From Chloroflexota bacterium (GTDB taxonomy: Bacteria; Chloroflexota; Anaerolineae; Fen-1058): 5,463 nt of DNA. Position numbers and translations under genes: made by a program. Shown piece after piece: positions 1-4,814 of the stretch (position 1 is the first letter of the stretch; each line of letters starts with the position of its first letter). The notes under the pieces are model-generated. The model made no database searches and was not told the DNA's origin. It saw only the letters and a program-made list of their open reading frames with translations. Where the stretch lies: positions 1 to 5,463 of the forward strand of contig JACRBO010000206.1 of the NCBI GenBank assembly GCA_016219235.1, read 5' to 3'.

Positions 1-9
1 AATCGTGCC

Positions 10-38
10 TTGCCACGCCGCTGGAAGAGTGCTATAAT
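10..38 (+). promoter_or_regulatory. sigma70-type promoter of rplS
   Basis: The -35 hexamer TTGCCA (10-15; 5 of 6 consensus positions) is separated by exactly 17 nt from a perfect -10 hexamer TATAAT (33-38). The -10 is preceded by TG at 30-31, giving an extended -10 (TGCTATAAT). Transcription would start around 45-47, leaving a leader of about 47 nt before the L19 start codon. This is the best promoter in the window and implies that rplS can be transcribed independently of whatever lies to the left, unlike the rpsP-rimM-trmD-rplS operon known from many bacteria. Confidence 0.85.
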
Positions 39-46
39 CCCGGCCC

Positions 47-64
47 GCGCTCAGGAAAGAGCGC
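47..64 (+). promoter_or_regulatory. 5' leader hairpin of rplS mRNA
   Basis: GCGCTC (47-52) pairs perfectly with GAGCGC (59-64) around a six-base purine-rich loop, AGGAAA (53-58). The stem begins at or within about 2 nt of the transcription start predicted from the promoter, so the transcript would carry a stem-loop at its extreme 5' end. It has no T tract and is not a terminator. Short leader stem-loops are known for L19 mRNAs of Firmicutes (the L19 leader family), but homology is not claimed here. A role in mRNA stability or L19 feedback is inference. Confidence 0.5.
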
Positions 65-92
65 TTCATTTTGCACTGGTGAGGATGTTACG

Positions 93-449
93 ATGAATGT
101 ACTCGATACCTTGACTCCAAAGAAAGCCGATCGGCCGCGACTGGCCCCCGGTGACACTGTCCGTGTGCACTCGTTGATTGTGGAAGGTGAGCGCGAGCGC
201 GTGCAGGTCTTCCAGGGCACCGTGATCCGCATTCGCAAGGGCGGCGCGCAGGCCAACTTCACCGTGCGTCGCATCGCCTCGCACAGCGTGGGCGTGGAGC
301 GCACCTTCCTGCTGCACTCGCCGCGCATCGAGAAGATTGAAGTGATGCGCAGTTCCAAGACGCGCCGCGCGCAGCTGTACTATCTGCGCGAGCTGCAGGG
401 CAAGGCCGCGCGCTTGAAAGAACGCGCGACGACCGCCACGGAAGGCTAA
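93..449 (+). CDS. rplS: 50S ribosomal protein L19
   Basis: This 118-residue protein is a component of the large ribosomal subunit, located near the 30S-50S interface. Hallmarks of bacterial L19 are visible in order: [20 protein letters not shown] near residues 17-36, [15 protein letters not shown] at about 37-51, [20 protein letters not shown] at about 56-75, [11 protein letters not shown] just after, and the basic C-terminal [20 protein letters not shown]. Length is typical (about 115-120). The ATG at 93 follows a good Shine-Dalgarno, GGTGAGG (78-84), with an 8-nt spacer. The N-terminus (MNVLDTL...) matches the usual L19 start just before the PGD motif. The gene has its own strong promoter upstream and an intrinsic terminator 16 nt after the stop, so it is probably monocistronic. 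Identification is essentially certain. Confidence 0.98.
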   Translation: MNVLDTLTPKKADRPRLAPGDTVRVHSLIVEGERERVQVFQGTVIRIRKGGAQANFTVRRIASHSVGVERTFLLHSPRIEKIEVMRSSKTRRAQLYYLRELQGKAARLKERATTATEG

Positions 450-452
450 GCA

Positions 453-464
453 ATCGGATCCGAT
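453..464. repeat. 12-bp perfect palindrome after rplS
   Basis: ATCGGATCCGAT is a perfect 12-bp palindrome lying between the L19 stop codon and the terminator stem. It has no loop-forming spacer, so it is more plausible as a protein-binding dyad on DNA than as an RNA hairpin. No function can be assigned from sequence alone. Confidence 0.45.
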
Positions 465-465
465 C

Positions 466-520
466 AGAGCGTAGGCGCTCAGGCTCAGCCTGGGACTGCC
501 TACGCTCTTTTTTCGTTTTT
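466..520 (+). terminator. Rho-independent terminator of rplS
   Basis: AGAGCGTAGGC (466-476) pairs perfectly over 11 bp with GCCTACGCTCT (498-508), followed immediately by a T tract (509-513, then CG and five more T to 520). The 21-nt loop contains a nested stem, CAGGC (480-484) with GCCTG (488-492). There is no A tract on the left side, so it should work mainly on the + strand. It separates rplS from the downstream aminopeptidase unit. Confidence 0.93.
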
Positions 521-567
521 ACTCACCACCAGCGCACCACGCCTGGCGGCTTTATTGGAGCGGGGAC

Positions 568-1599
568 ATGAACCGGGACGTAATCAAGCAAATTCAATTT
601 GATCCGGCGTTGAGCCAGGGTGCGCGCAATGCCACGCAAATTTGCCTGCGCGTGCAGCGCGACGAGCAAGTGGCGATTATCGCCGATCAAGTCGGGTTGG
701 ATATTGCAGCTGCGTTGGTGGAGCAGGTCGAGCAGATCGGCGCGCCGTATCGCGTGTTTGTGTTGGAAGAACTGGCCCCGCGCCCGCTCGAACACATGCC
801 GGCGGCCATTCTGGCCGATCTGGAAACGTCGGCGGTGAGTGTCTTTGCGGCGCAGGCCCAGCGCGGTGAATTGCGATCACGCATGGAGATGATGGAAGTC
901 GTCAACCGGCAGCGGCTGCGCCACGGGCACATGGTCAACATCACGCGCCAGATCATGCTGCAAGGCATGCGGGCGGATTTTCTGCACATCGATCGGCTGA
1001 GTGAAGTCGTGATCGGCAAAGCACGGCAGGCGAAGACGATTCAGGTCAAATCCAGCGGCGGCACGGATATGATCGGCCGCTTCGTGCCCGAATTGAAGTG
1101 GGTGAAGACCAGCGGCATCATCAGCCGTGATAAGTGGGGCAATTTGCCCGGCGGCGAAATCTTCACCTCGCCGTACACCGTCGATGGTTTGTTTGTGTGT
1201 GATGGCGTGGTGGGCGATTATCTGTGCGCCAAGTACGGCGATTTGAAAAGCACGCCGCTCAGGATCGAGATCAAAGATTCGCGCATCGTCGATCTAAAGT
1301 GCGATAACAAAGAACTGTTGAACGAATTTGCGGCCTACACGCGCACCGATGAGAATAGCAACCGTGTTGGCGAGTTTGCCATCGGCACAAATCTGGCTGT
1401 ACATGACATCATCGGCAACATCCTGCAAGACGAGAAGATTCCGGGCATTCACATCGCCTTCGGGCATCCGTACAATGAGCATACCGGCCAGACGTGGAAC
1501 AGCACCACGCACATCGATTGCGTGGGCCGCGATTTCGACATCTTGCTGGACGGTGAGCCGATCATGCAAGACGGCAAGTTTCTGGTTGAGGTCAATTGA
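568..1599 (+). CDS. M29-type metallo-aminopeptidase (short form)
   Basis: The 343-residue product resembles peptidase family M29 (AmpS/PepS/thermophilic aminopeptidase T), cytoplasmic enzymes that remove N-terminal residues from peptides using two divalent metals. Visible motifs are LPGGEIFTSP (193-202), NRVGEFAIGTN (265-275), GIHIAFGHPYNEHTG (293-307) and the end THIDCVGRDFDILLDGEPIM. By alignment with the known family ligands, E197, E269, H295, H315 and D317 form the metal site, and Y302 sits seven residues after H295 like the family's active-site Tyr. The protein is about 65 residues shorter than the classical M29 enzymes of about 410, mostly in the N-terminal half. Its size is close to that of the related iron enzyme NicX (2,5-dihydroxypyridine dioxygenase), but retention of both Glu ligands favours a peptidase. 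No signal peptide or membrane segment is seen. GGAG (557-560) and GGGG (562-565) provide the Shine-Dalgarno. No convincing promoter is visible in the 47 nt after the rplS terminator. It ends 6 nt before the C26 gene, so the two are probably co-transcribed. Confidence 0.85.
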   Translation: MNRDVIKQIQFDPALSQGARNATQICLRVQRDEQVAIIADQVGLDIAAALVEQVEQIGAPYRVFVLEELAPRPLEHMPAAILADLETSAVSVFAAQAQRGELRSRMEMMEVVNRQRLRHGHMVNITRQIMLQGMRADFLHIDRLSEVVIGKARQAKTIQVKSSGGTDMIGRFVPELKWVKTSGIISRDKWGNLPGGEIFTSPYTVDGLFVCDGVVGDYLCAKYGDLKSTPLRIEIKDSRIVDLKCDNKELLNEFAAYTRTDENSNRVGEFAIGTNLAVHDIIGNILQDEKIPGIHIAFGHPYNEHTGQTWNSTTHIDCVGRDFDILLDGEPIMQDGKFLVEVN

Positions 1600-1605
1600 T
1601 TCGCT

Positions 1606-2361
1606 ATGACTAAACGTCCGTTGATTGGGATTACGGCTTTCGAGACTAAGCATTTGCGCCCGCCGCATGCACCGTTGTATGCGACCGGCCAGCGTTACGT
1701 GCGCGCGATCGAAGATGCGGGCGGCCTGCCCGTGATCCTCTCGCCCGCGCTGACCAATGAGACGCTGCGCGCCGTCTTCGAGCGGTTAGACGGCCTGCTG
1801 CTGTCCGGCGGCGGCGATATCGATCCGGCGATCTACGGCGAAGAACCACACCCTTCGATCTGGGGGCTGGACATGAACCGCGATCGCGCCGAACTGGCGA
1901 TGGCGAAGTGGGCGGCCGACGCGCAAACACCGTTGCTGTGCATCTGCCGCGGCACGCAAGTGCTCAATGTGGCGTTGGGCGGCTCACTGGTGCAGGACAT
2001 CGCCTCGATGGTGCCCGACGCGCTGACGCACATGTACGATGAAGAAGTGATGCCGCGCGAAGCGGTGGCCCATCCGGTCAAAGTTGAGTCCGATTCGCTG
2101 TTGGCGTCGTTGATTCTAGACAAGTCGGCTGAGGTCAATTCGTGGCATCATCAGTCGATCAAGCGCGTGGCGGATGACCTCAAAGTGGTGGCGCTGTCAC
2201 CCGATGGCATTGTCGAAGCGATCGAGTTGCCGGGACACCGTTTTGCGCTGGGGGTGCAGTGGCATCCCGAGTGGCTGTATCATCAACAGCCGGAGATGGC
2301 ACGCCTGTTTGCAGGTCTGGTCGAAGCGGCGTCAACGAATGAGCCGCGAATCCACGAATAA
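1606..2361 (+). CDS. gamma-glutamyl-gamma-aminobutyrate hydrolase-like peptidase C26
   Basis: This 251-residue protein is a class-I glutamine amidotransferase-like hydrolase of the PuuD/peptidase C26 family (E. coli PuuD is about 254 residues), which cleaves gamma-glutamyl amide bonds in the cytoplasm. The catalytic Cys is C114 in the nucleophile elbow LLCICRGTQVLNVALGG. The His-Glu pair is H220 and E222 in GVQWHPEW. Other family signatures are PLIGIT at the N-terminus, YVRAIEDAGGLPVIL (31-45), the oxyanion region LLLSGGGDIDPAIYGEEP (64-81) and VNSWHHQSIK (177-186). The complete triad predicts an active enzyme, but the exact gamma-glutamyl substrate (gamma-Glu-GABA, gamma-Glu peptides or folylpolyglutamate-type compounds) cannot be read from sequence. 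The start lies 6 nt after the upstream stop. The nearest SD-like string, GAGGT (1588-1592), is 13 nt away, so translational coupling to the aminopeptidase is likely. The last codons, from about residue 244, run through a CGAAT repeat and are probably not conserved. A terminator follows 23 nt after the stop. Confidence 0.92.
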   Translation: MTKRPLIGITAFETKHLRPPHAPLYATGQRYVRAIEDAGGLPVILSPALTNETLRAVFERLDGLLLSGGGDIDPAIYGEEPHPSIWGLDMNRDRAELAMAKWAADAQTPLLCICRGTQVLNVALGGSLVQDIASMVPDALTHMYDEEVMPREAVAHPVKVESDSLLASLILDKSAEVNSWHHQSIKRVADDLKVVALSPDGIVEAIELPGHRFALGVQWHPEWLYHQQPEMARLFAGLVEAASTNEPRIHE

Positions 2362-2370
2362 CCAGCGAAT
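2336..2370 (+). repeat. CGAAT-spaced short repeat across the C26 stop codon
   Basis: CGAAT occurs four times, at 2336, 2347, 2355 and 2366, with spacings of 11, 8 and 11 nt, so the pattern repeats with a 19-nt period. The first three copies lie in the last codons of the C26 gene (the third reaches into its TAA), and the fourth is just beyond it. The region looks like a small degenerate minisatellite or repeat insertion that now supplies the C-terminal tail (NEPRIHE). Confidence 0.5.
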
Positions 2371-2384
2371 AGCGGATGCTAATC

Positions 2385-2428
2385 ATCGGAAGTCGGATTA
2401 TAATAATCTGGCTTCCGATTTTGTTTTT
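2385..2428 (+). terminator. Rho-independent terminator of the M29-C26 operon
   Basis: The left arm 2385-2399 (starts ATCGGAAG) pairs with the right arm 2405-2419 (ends CTTCCGAT) over 15 positions, 13 Watson-Crick and 2 G-T wobbles. The loop is five bases, ATAAT (2400-2404), and TTTGTTTTT (2420-2428) follows directly. This is a textbook intrinsic terminator on the + strand and marks the end of the aminopeptidase/C26 unit, 23 nt after the C26 stop. Confidence 0.9.
2399..2404 (+). promoter_or_regulatory. possible -10 box for murI inside the terminator loop
   Basis: The last stem base plus the loop of the terminator read TATAAT, a perfect -10 hexamer. A start near 2411 would give murI a leader of about 50 nt and would omit the left stem arm, so the new transcript could not form the terminator. 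Against this, no recognisable -35 lies 15-19 nt upstream and there is no extended -10 TG. The match may be incidental to an AT-rich loop. It is listed because no better promoter candidate for murI was found. Confidence 0.3.
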
Positions 2429-2429
2429 C

Positions 2430-2457
2430 ACTCATCACTCGTTACTCGTCATTCAAC
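2430..2457 (+). repeat. degenerate tandem heptamers in the murI leader
   Basis: Four head-to-tail heptamers are visible: ACTCATC (2430-2436), ACTCGTT (2437-2443), ACTCGTC (2444-2450) and a diverged ATTCAAC (2451-2457). The stretch from the terminator T tract to the murI ATG is pyrimidine-rich with only two G residues, so it is predicted to be unstructured as RNA. It contains no Shine-Dalgarno. Confidence 0.55.
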
Positions 2458-2461
2458 CATC

Positions 2462-3277
2462 ATGAACGATAACCAACCCATTGGCATCTTCGATTCCGGC
2501 GTCGGCGGCCTGAGCGTGTGGCGCGAGATCGCCGCGCAACTGCCGCAAGAAGGCACGTTGTACTTCGCCGATCAACTTCACATTCCCTACGGGCCGCGTT
2601 CGCTCGATCAAATCCGATCGTTCAGTGAAGCGATCACGCGCTATCTGATCGAGCACGGCGCGAAACTGATCGTGGTGGCGTGCAATGCGGCTTCGGCGGC
2701 GGCGCTCAAACATCTCCGTGTTACCTTTCCTGAGATGCCATTCGTCGGGATGGAACCGGCGGTAAAACCGGCCGCTGAACAGACTCATACCGGCGTGGTC
2801 GGTGTGCTGGCGACGCCGGCGACATTTCAGGGCGAACTGTTCGCCAGCGTGGTCGAACGTTTTGCGAACGGCGTCAGGCTGGTGAAGGAAATATGTCCCG
2901 GACTGGTTCAGCAAGTGGAAGCGGGGCGGCTTAATACGCCCGACACGTTAGCTATGCTCGATCGGTTTCTTACACCGATCCGTGACGCCAACGCCGATAA
3001 AATCGTGCTGGCGTGTACGCACTATCCTTTCGTGATCGACGCGATTCGTCAACTCGCGCCCGGCATCGACGTAATCGATCCCGCGCCCGCGATCGCGCGA
3101 CAGGTCCATCGGGTGTTGAGTGAACGCGGCTTAGCGGCGTCGTATGATCAAGCGGGAAAGCATCAATTCATCACAAGCGGTGATCGCGCCGCATTCCGAC
3201 GAGTGTTGAATGTTCTGGCGCACATCGAGGCGGAGGCAGAAACGGTCCACTGGCAAGTCGATCAGAAGCTGACGTGA
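2462..3277 (+). CDS. murI: glutamate racemase
   Basis: This cytoplasmic, cofactor-independent enzyme interconverts L- and D-glutamate and supplies D-Glu for peptidoglycan stem peptides. The protein is 271 residues, typical for the family (about 260-275). The two catalytic cysteines are C74 (VVACNAASAAAL) and C185 (VLACTHYPF). D11-S12 lie in GIFDSGVGGLSV, and H187 follows T186. YFADQLHIPYG (34-44) and VEAGRLNTP also fit the family. The usual Thr after Cys-Asn in the first motif (CNTAS or similar) is Ala here (A76). The reading frame stays open well upstream, into the C26 gene, but ATG 2462 is chosen: it puts the DSG motif at the normal distance from the N-terminus, and there is no ATG, GTG or TTG codon in frame in the preceding intergenic stretch. 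No Shine-Dalgarno precedes it. A terminator separates it from the upstream operon, so it needs its own promoter. The next gene starts 71 nt on. Confidence 0.95.
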   Translation: MNDNQPIGIFDSGVGGLSVWREIAAQLPQEGTLYFADQLHIPYGPRSLDQIRSFSEAITRYLIEHGAKLIVVACNAASAAALKHLRVTFPEMPFVGMEPAVKPAAEQTHTGVVGVLATPATFQGELFASVVERFANGVRLVKEICPGLVQQVEAGRLNTPDTLAMLDRFLTPIRDANADKIVLACTHYPFVIDAIRQLAPGIDVIDPAPAIARQVHRVLSERGLAASYDQAGKHQFITSGDRAAFRRVLNVLAHIEAEAETVHWQVDQKLT

Positions 3278-3282
3278 GGTGG

Positions 3283-3310
3283 TTGCTGTAGACAATCGGA
3301 TTGTGATAAA
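3283..3310 (+). promoter_or_regulatory. weak candidate promoter of the aminotransferase gene
   Basis: TTGCTG (3283-3288) could serve as -35 (TTG core only), and GATAAA (3305-3310) as -10 with a 16-nt spacer. The preceding TGT (3302-3304) gives an extended -10 TG. TAAACT (3307-3312) with an 18-nt spacer is an alternative. Transcription would start near 3317. The spacer holds a 13-bp dyad described separately. No terminator is visible after murI, so read-through from murI is equally possible. Confidence 0.35.
3292..3304. promoter_or_regulatory. operator-like 13-bp dyad
   Basis: ACAATC (3292-3297) and GATTGT (3299-3304) are perfect inverted repeats around a single central base (3298). The dyad lies between the candidate -35 and -10 of the aminotransferase promoter, where a bound repressor would block RNA polymerase. 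ACA/TGT-ended dyads are common operator shapes, but no regulator can be named. As an RNA hairpin it would be weak. Confidence 0.35.
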
Positions 3311-3331
3311 CTGCCCAGCATCTTCATTCTC

Positions 3332-3338
3332 AAGGGGG
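3332..3338 (+). promoter_or_regulatory. Shine-Dalgarno that fixes the aminotransferase start
   Basis: AAGGGGG ends 10 nt before ATG 3349, in a stretch with no competing in-frame start. It is stronger than the ribosome-binding context of most genes in this window and contrasts with murI and the STAND gene, which have none. Confidence 0.7.
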
Positions 3339-3348
3339 ATTTCGCGCC

Positions 3349-4701
3349 ATGGCTACCATCGATCGCAACCGTTTGCATCAACAATTAGCCGTCGAAGGGC
3401 AGCGCTTCATCGACACGCATCCGCGTTCGCAAGCGTTGTTTGAACGCGCGAAGAAGTCGCTGCTGGCCGGCGTGCCGATGAGTTGGATGGTGAAGTGGGC
3501 GGGCGCGTTTCCGGTGTTTGTGACTGAAGGGCACGGCGCGCACTTCGCCGATGTCGACGGCAACACCTACATCGATCTGTGCCTGGGCGACACGGGCGCG
3601 ATGACGGGCCACGCGCCCGAGCCGGTGTTGGAGGCGATCACTAATCGCCTGCGCAACGGTGTCACGTTCATGCTGCCCACCGAAGATGCGGTATGGGTGG
3701 GTGAAGAATTGCAGCGTCGTTTCGGCTTGCCCTACTGGCAAGTGGCGATGACGGCCACGGATGCCAATCGCTTTGCGCTGCGACTCGCGCGCGCCATCAC
3801 CGGCCGACCCAAAGTGCTGGTCTTCAACTGGTGCTATCACGGCACTGTCGACGAAACCTTCGCGACGTTGAATGACGGCGTGGTCGGGCCACGCCACGGC
3901 AACCTCGGTCCGCAGGTCAATCCGTCGGAGACCACCAAAGTGGTCGAGTTCAACGACATTCCCGCGCTGGAGGCTGCTCTTGCGCCCGGCGACGTGGCCT
4001 GTGTGCTGGCCGAACCCGCCATGACCAACATCGGCATCATTCACCCTGACGAAGGCTATCACGCTGCACTGCGCGACATCACTCGCAAAACCGGCACGTT
4101 GTTGATCATCGACGAAACGCACACGATTTGCACCGGGCCGGGCGGCTACACCAAAGCGTATAACCTTGAACCCGATCTGTTCGTCATTGGCAAACCGATC
4201 GCGAGCGGCATCCCGGCGGCCGTTTATGGTCTATCGGCAGAGGTGGCCGATCGGGCGCGGGTACAGACGCCGCTGGAAGACATCGACACGAACGGCATCG
4301 GTGGAACGTTATCGGGCAATGCATTGGCGTTGGCAGCGATGCGCGTGACGCTGGAGAAAGTGCTGACGCCGGAGGCGTTTGAGCGCATGATCCCGCTGGC
4401 TGAGCGGTTTGAGCAGGGCGTGCTCGAAGTGATTGACGATCATGACTTGCCGTGGATCGTGAAGCGGCTAGGCTGCCGCGCCGAGTATTGGTTCCGCCCG
4501 ACGCCGCCTCGCAACGGCGGTGAAGCCGTGGCCGCCATCGACTTTGATCTCGATCAGTATATGCATCTGTATGCTTTGAATCGTGGCATTTTGATGACGC
4601 CGTTTCATAACATGGCGCTGATCTCGCCTTACACCACCGCCGCCGACATCGATACGCACACGCAGGTCTTCCGCGAGACGGTTGCCTCGCTAGTTGCCTG
4701 A
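3349..4701 (+). CDS. class III PLP aminotransferase, GSA-aminomutase-like
   Basis: This 450-residue fold-type I PLP enzyme belongs to the class III aminotransferase group around glutamate-1-semialdehyde 2,1-aminomutase (COG0001-like). The PLP Schiff-base lysine is K282 in VIGKPIASGIPAAVYG, and the pyridine-nitrogen aspartate is D255 in LLIIDETHT. The aromatic/His pair Y163-H164 lies in NWCYHG, and the phosphate-binding Thr is T320 in GIGGTLSGNALALAAM. The N-terminal FADVDGNTYIDLCLGDTGAMTGH (66-88) is the usual substrate/dimer region. Two motifs differ from true HemL and ordinary class III enzymes: the SGTEA-type phosphate loop is MTATDANRFALRLARA (134-149), and the DEV(M/Q)TG motif is DETHTICTGPGGYT (255-268). 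The protein is therefore unlikely to be the tetrapyrrole enzyme HemL. It matches a conserved branch usually annotated only as 'transaminase' or 'aspartate aminotransferase family', with unknown substrate. ATG 3349 has a strong Shine-Dalgarno. It follows murI by 71 nt and has no clear terminator after it. Confidence 0.9.
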   Translation: MATIDRNRLHQQLAVEGQRFIDTHPRSQALFERAKKSLLAGVPMSWMVKWAGAFPVFVTEGHGAHFADVDGNTYIDLCLGDTGAMTGHAPEPVLEAITNRLRNGVTFMLPTEDAVWVGEELQRRFGLPYWQVAMTATDANRFALRLARAITGRPKVLVFNWCYHGTVDETFATLNDGVVGPRHGNLGPQVNPSETTKVVEFNDIPALEAALAPGDVACVLAEPAMTNIGIIHPDEGYHAALRDITRKTGTLLIIDETHTICTGPGGYTKAYNLEPDLFVIGKPIASGIPAAVYGLSAEVADRARVQTPLEDIDTNGIGGTLSGNALALAAMRVTLEKVLTPEAFERMIPLAERFEQGVLEVIDDHDLPWIVKRLGCRAEYWFRPTPPRNGGEAVAAIDFDLDQYMHLYALNRGILMTPFHNMALISPYTTAADIDTHTQVFRETVASLVA

Positions 4702-4751
4702 ACTGCATTGGTATTTGATGAGGCGCGATGGTTGGATTTGATAGCGGCTCT

Positions 4752-4779
4752 TGCGTTACAACGCAGTTACACCATGGTG
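4752..4779. repeat. clustered inverted and direct repeats upstream of the STAND gene
   Basis: Three short elements overlap. TGCGTT (4752-4757) and AACGCA (4760-4765) form an interrupted 14-bp palindrome. GTTACA occurs twice, 11 bp (one helical turn) apart, at 4755-4760 and 4766-4771. CACCATGGTG (4770-4779) is a perfect 10-bp palindrome. They lie 40-70 bp before the predicted start of the STAND gene, where an activator or regulator could bind. No protein can be assigned. The rest of the 131-nt gap (4702-4832) holds no intrinsic terminator that I can see. Confidence 0.4.
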
Positions 4780-4814
4780 AAGGGCCGTAGCCTAATTGCG
4801 TCGTTCAGTCGGAC

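Noticed and set aside
1..92. Tail of an upstream gene such as trmD
   Set aside because: The stretch before rplS is occupied by promoter and leader elements, and only about 9 nt precede the -35. Nothing supports a coding tail.
521..567. Possible promoter for the aminopeptidase operon
   Set aside because: TTTATT (551-556) could be a -10, but no -35 lies at a usable distance and the stretch is only 47 nt long. Expression may depend on a non-standard promoter or on read-through, so no feature was listed.
1294..1668. 124-codon minus-strand frame across the M29/C26 junction
   Set aside because: It is antisense to the conserved metal-site region of the aminopeptidase. No Shine-Dalgarno or motif supports it.
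2430..2457. CRISPR array or mobile element footprint
   Set aside because: The repeats are 7 nt, contiguous and degenerate, with no spacers, no transposase and no terminal inverted repeats with target duplication.
2174..2461. Upstream extension of the murI reading frame into the C26 gene
   Set aside because: The extension overlaps a well-conserved gene and the terminator, would add about 96 residues not found in glutamate racemases, and reads as unstructured translation of repeat DNA.
2453..2914. 153-codon minus-strand open frame over murI
   Set aside because: It is antisense to conserved murI motifs and has no domain pattern of its own, so it is a shadow frame.
3385..4122. 245-codon open frame on the minus strand inside the aminotransferase gene
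   Set aside because: It lies antisense to a clearly conserved enzyme. Its sequence is low-complexity Arg/His/Val-rich with no recognisable family, as expected from GC-biased codons read in reverse.
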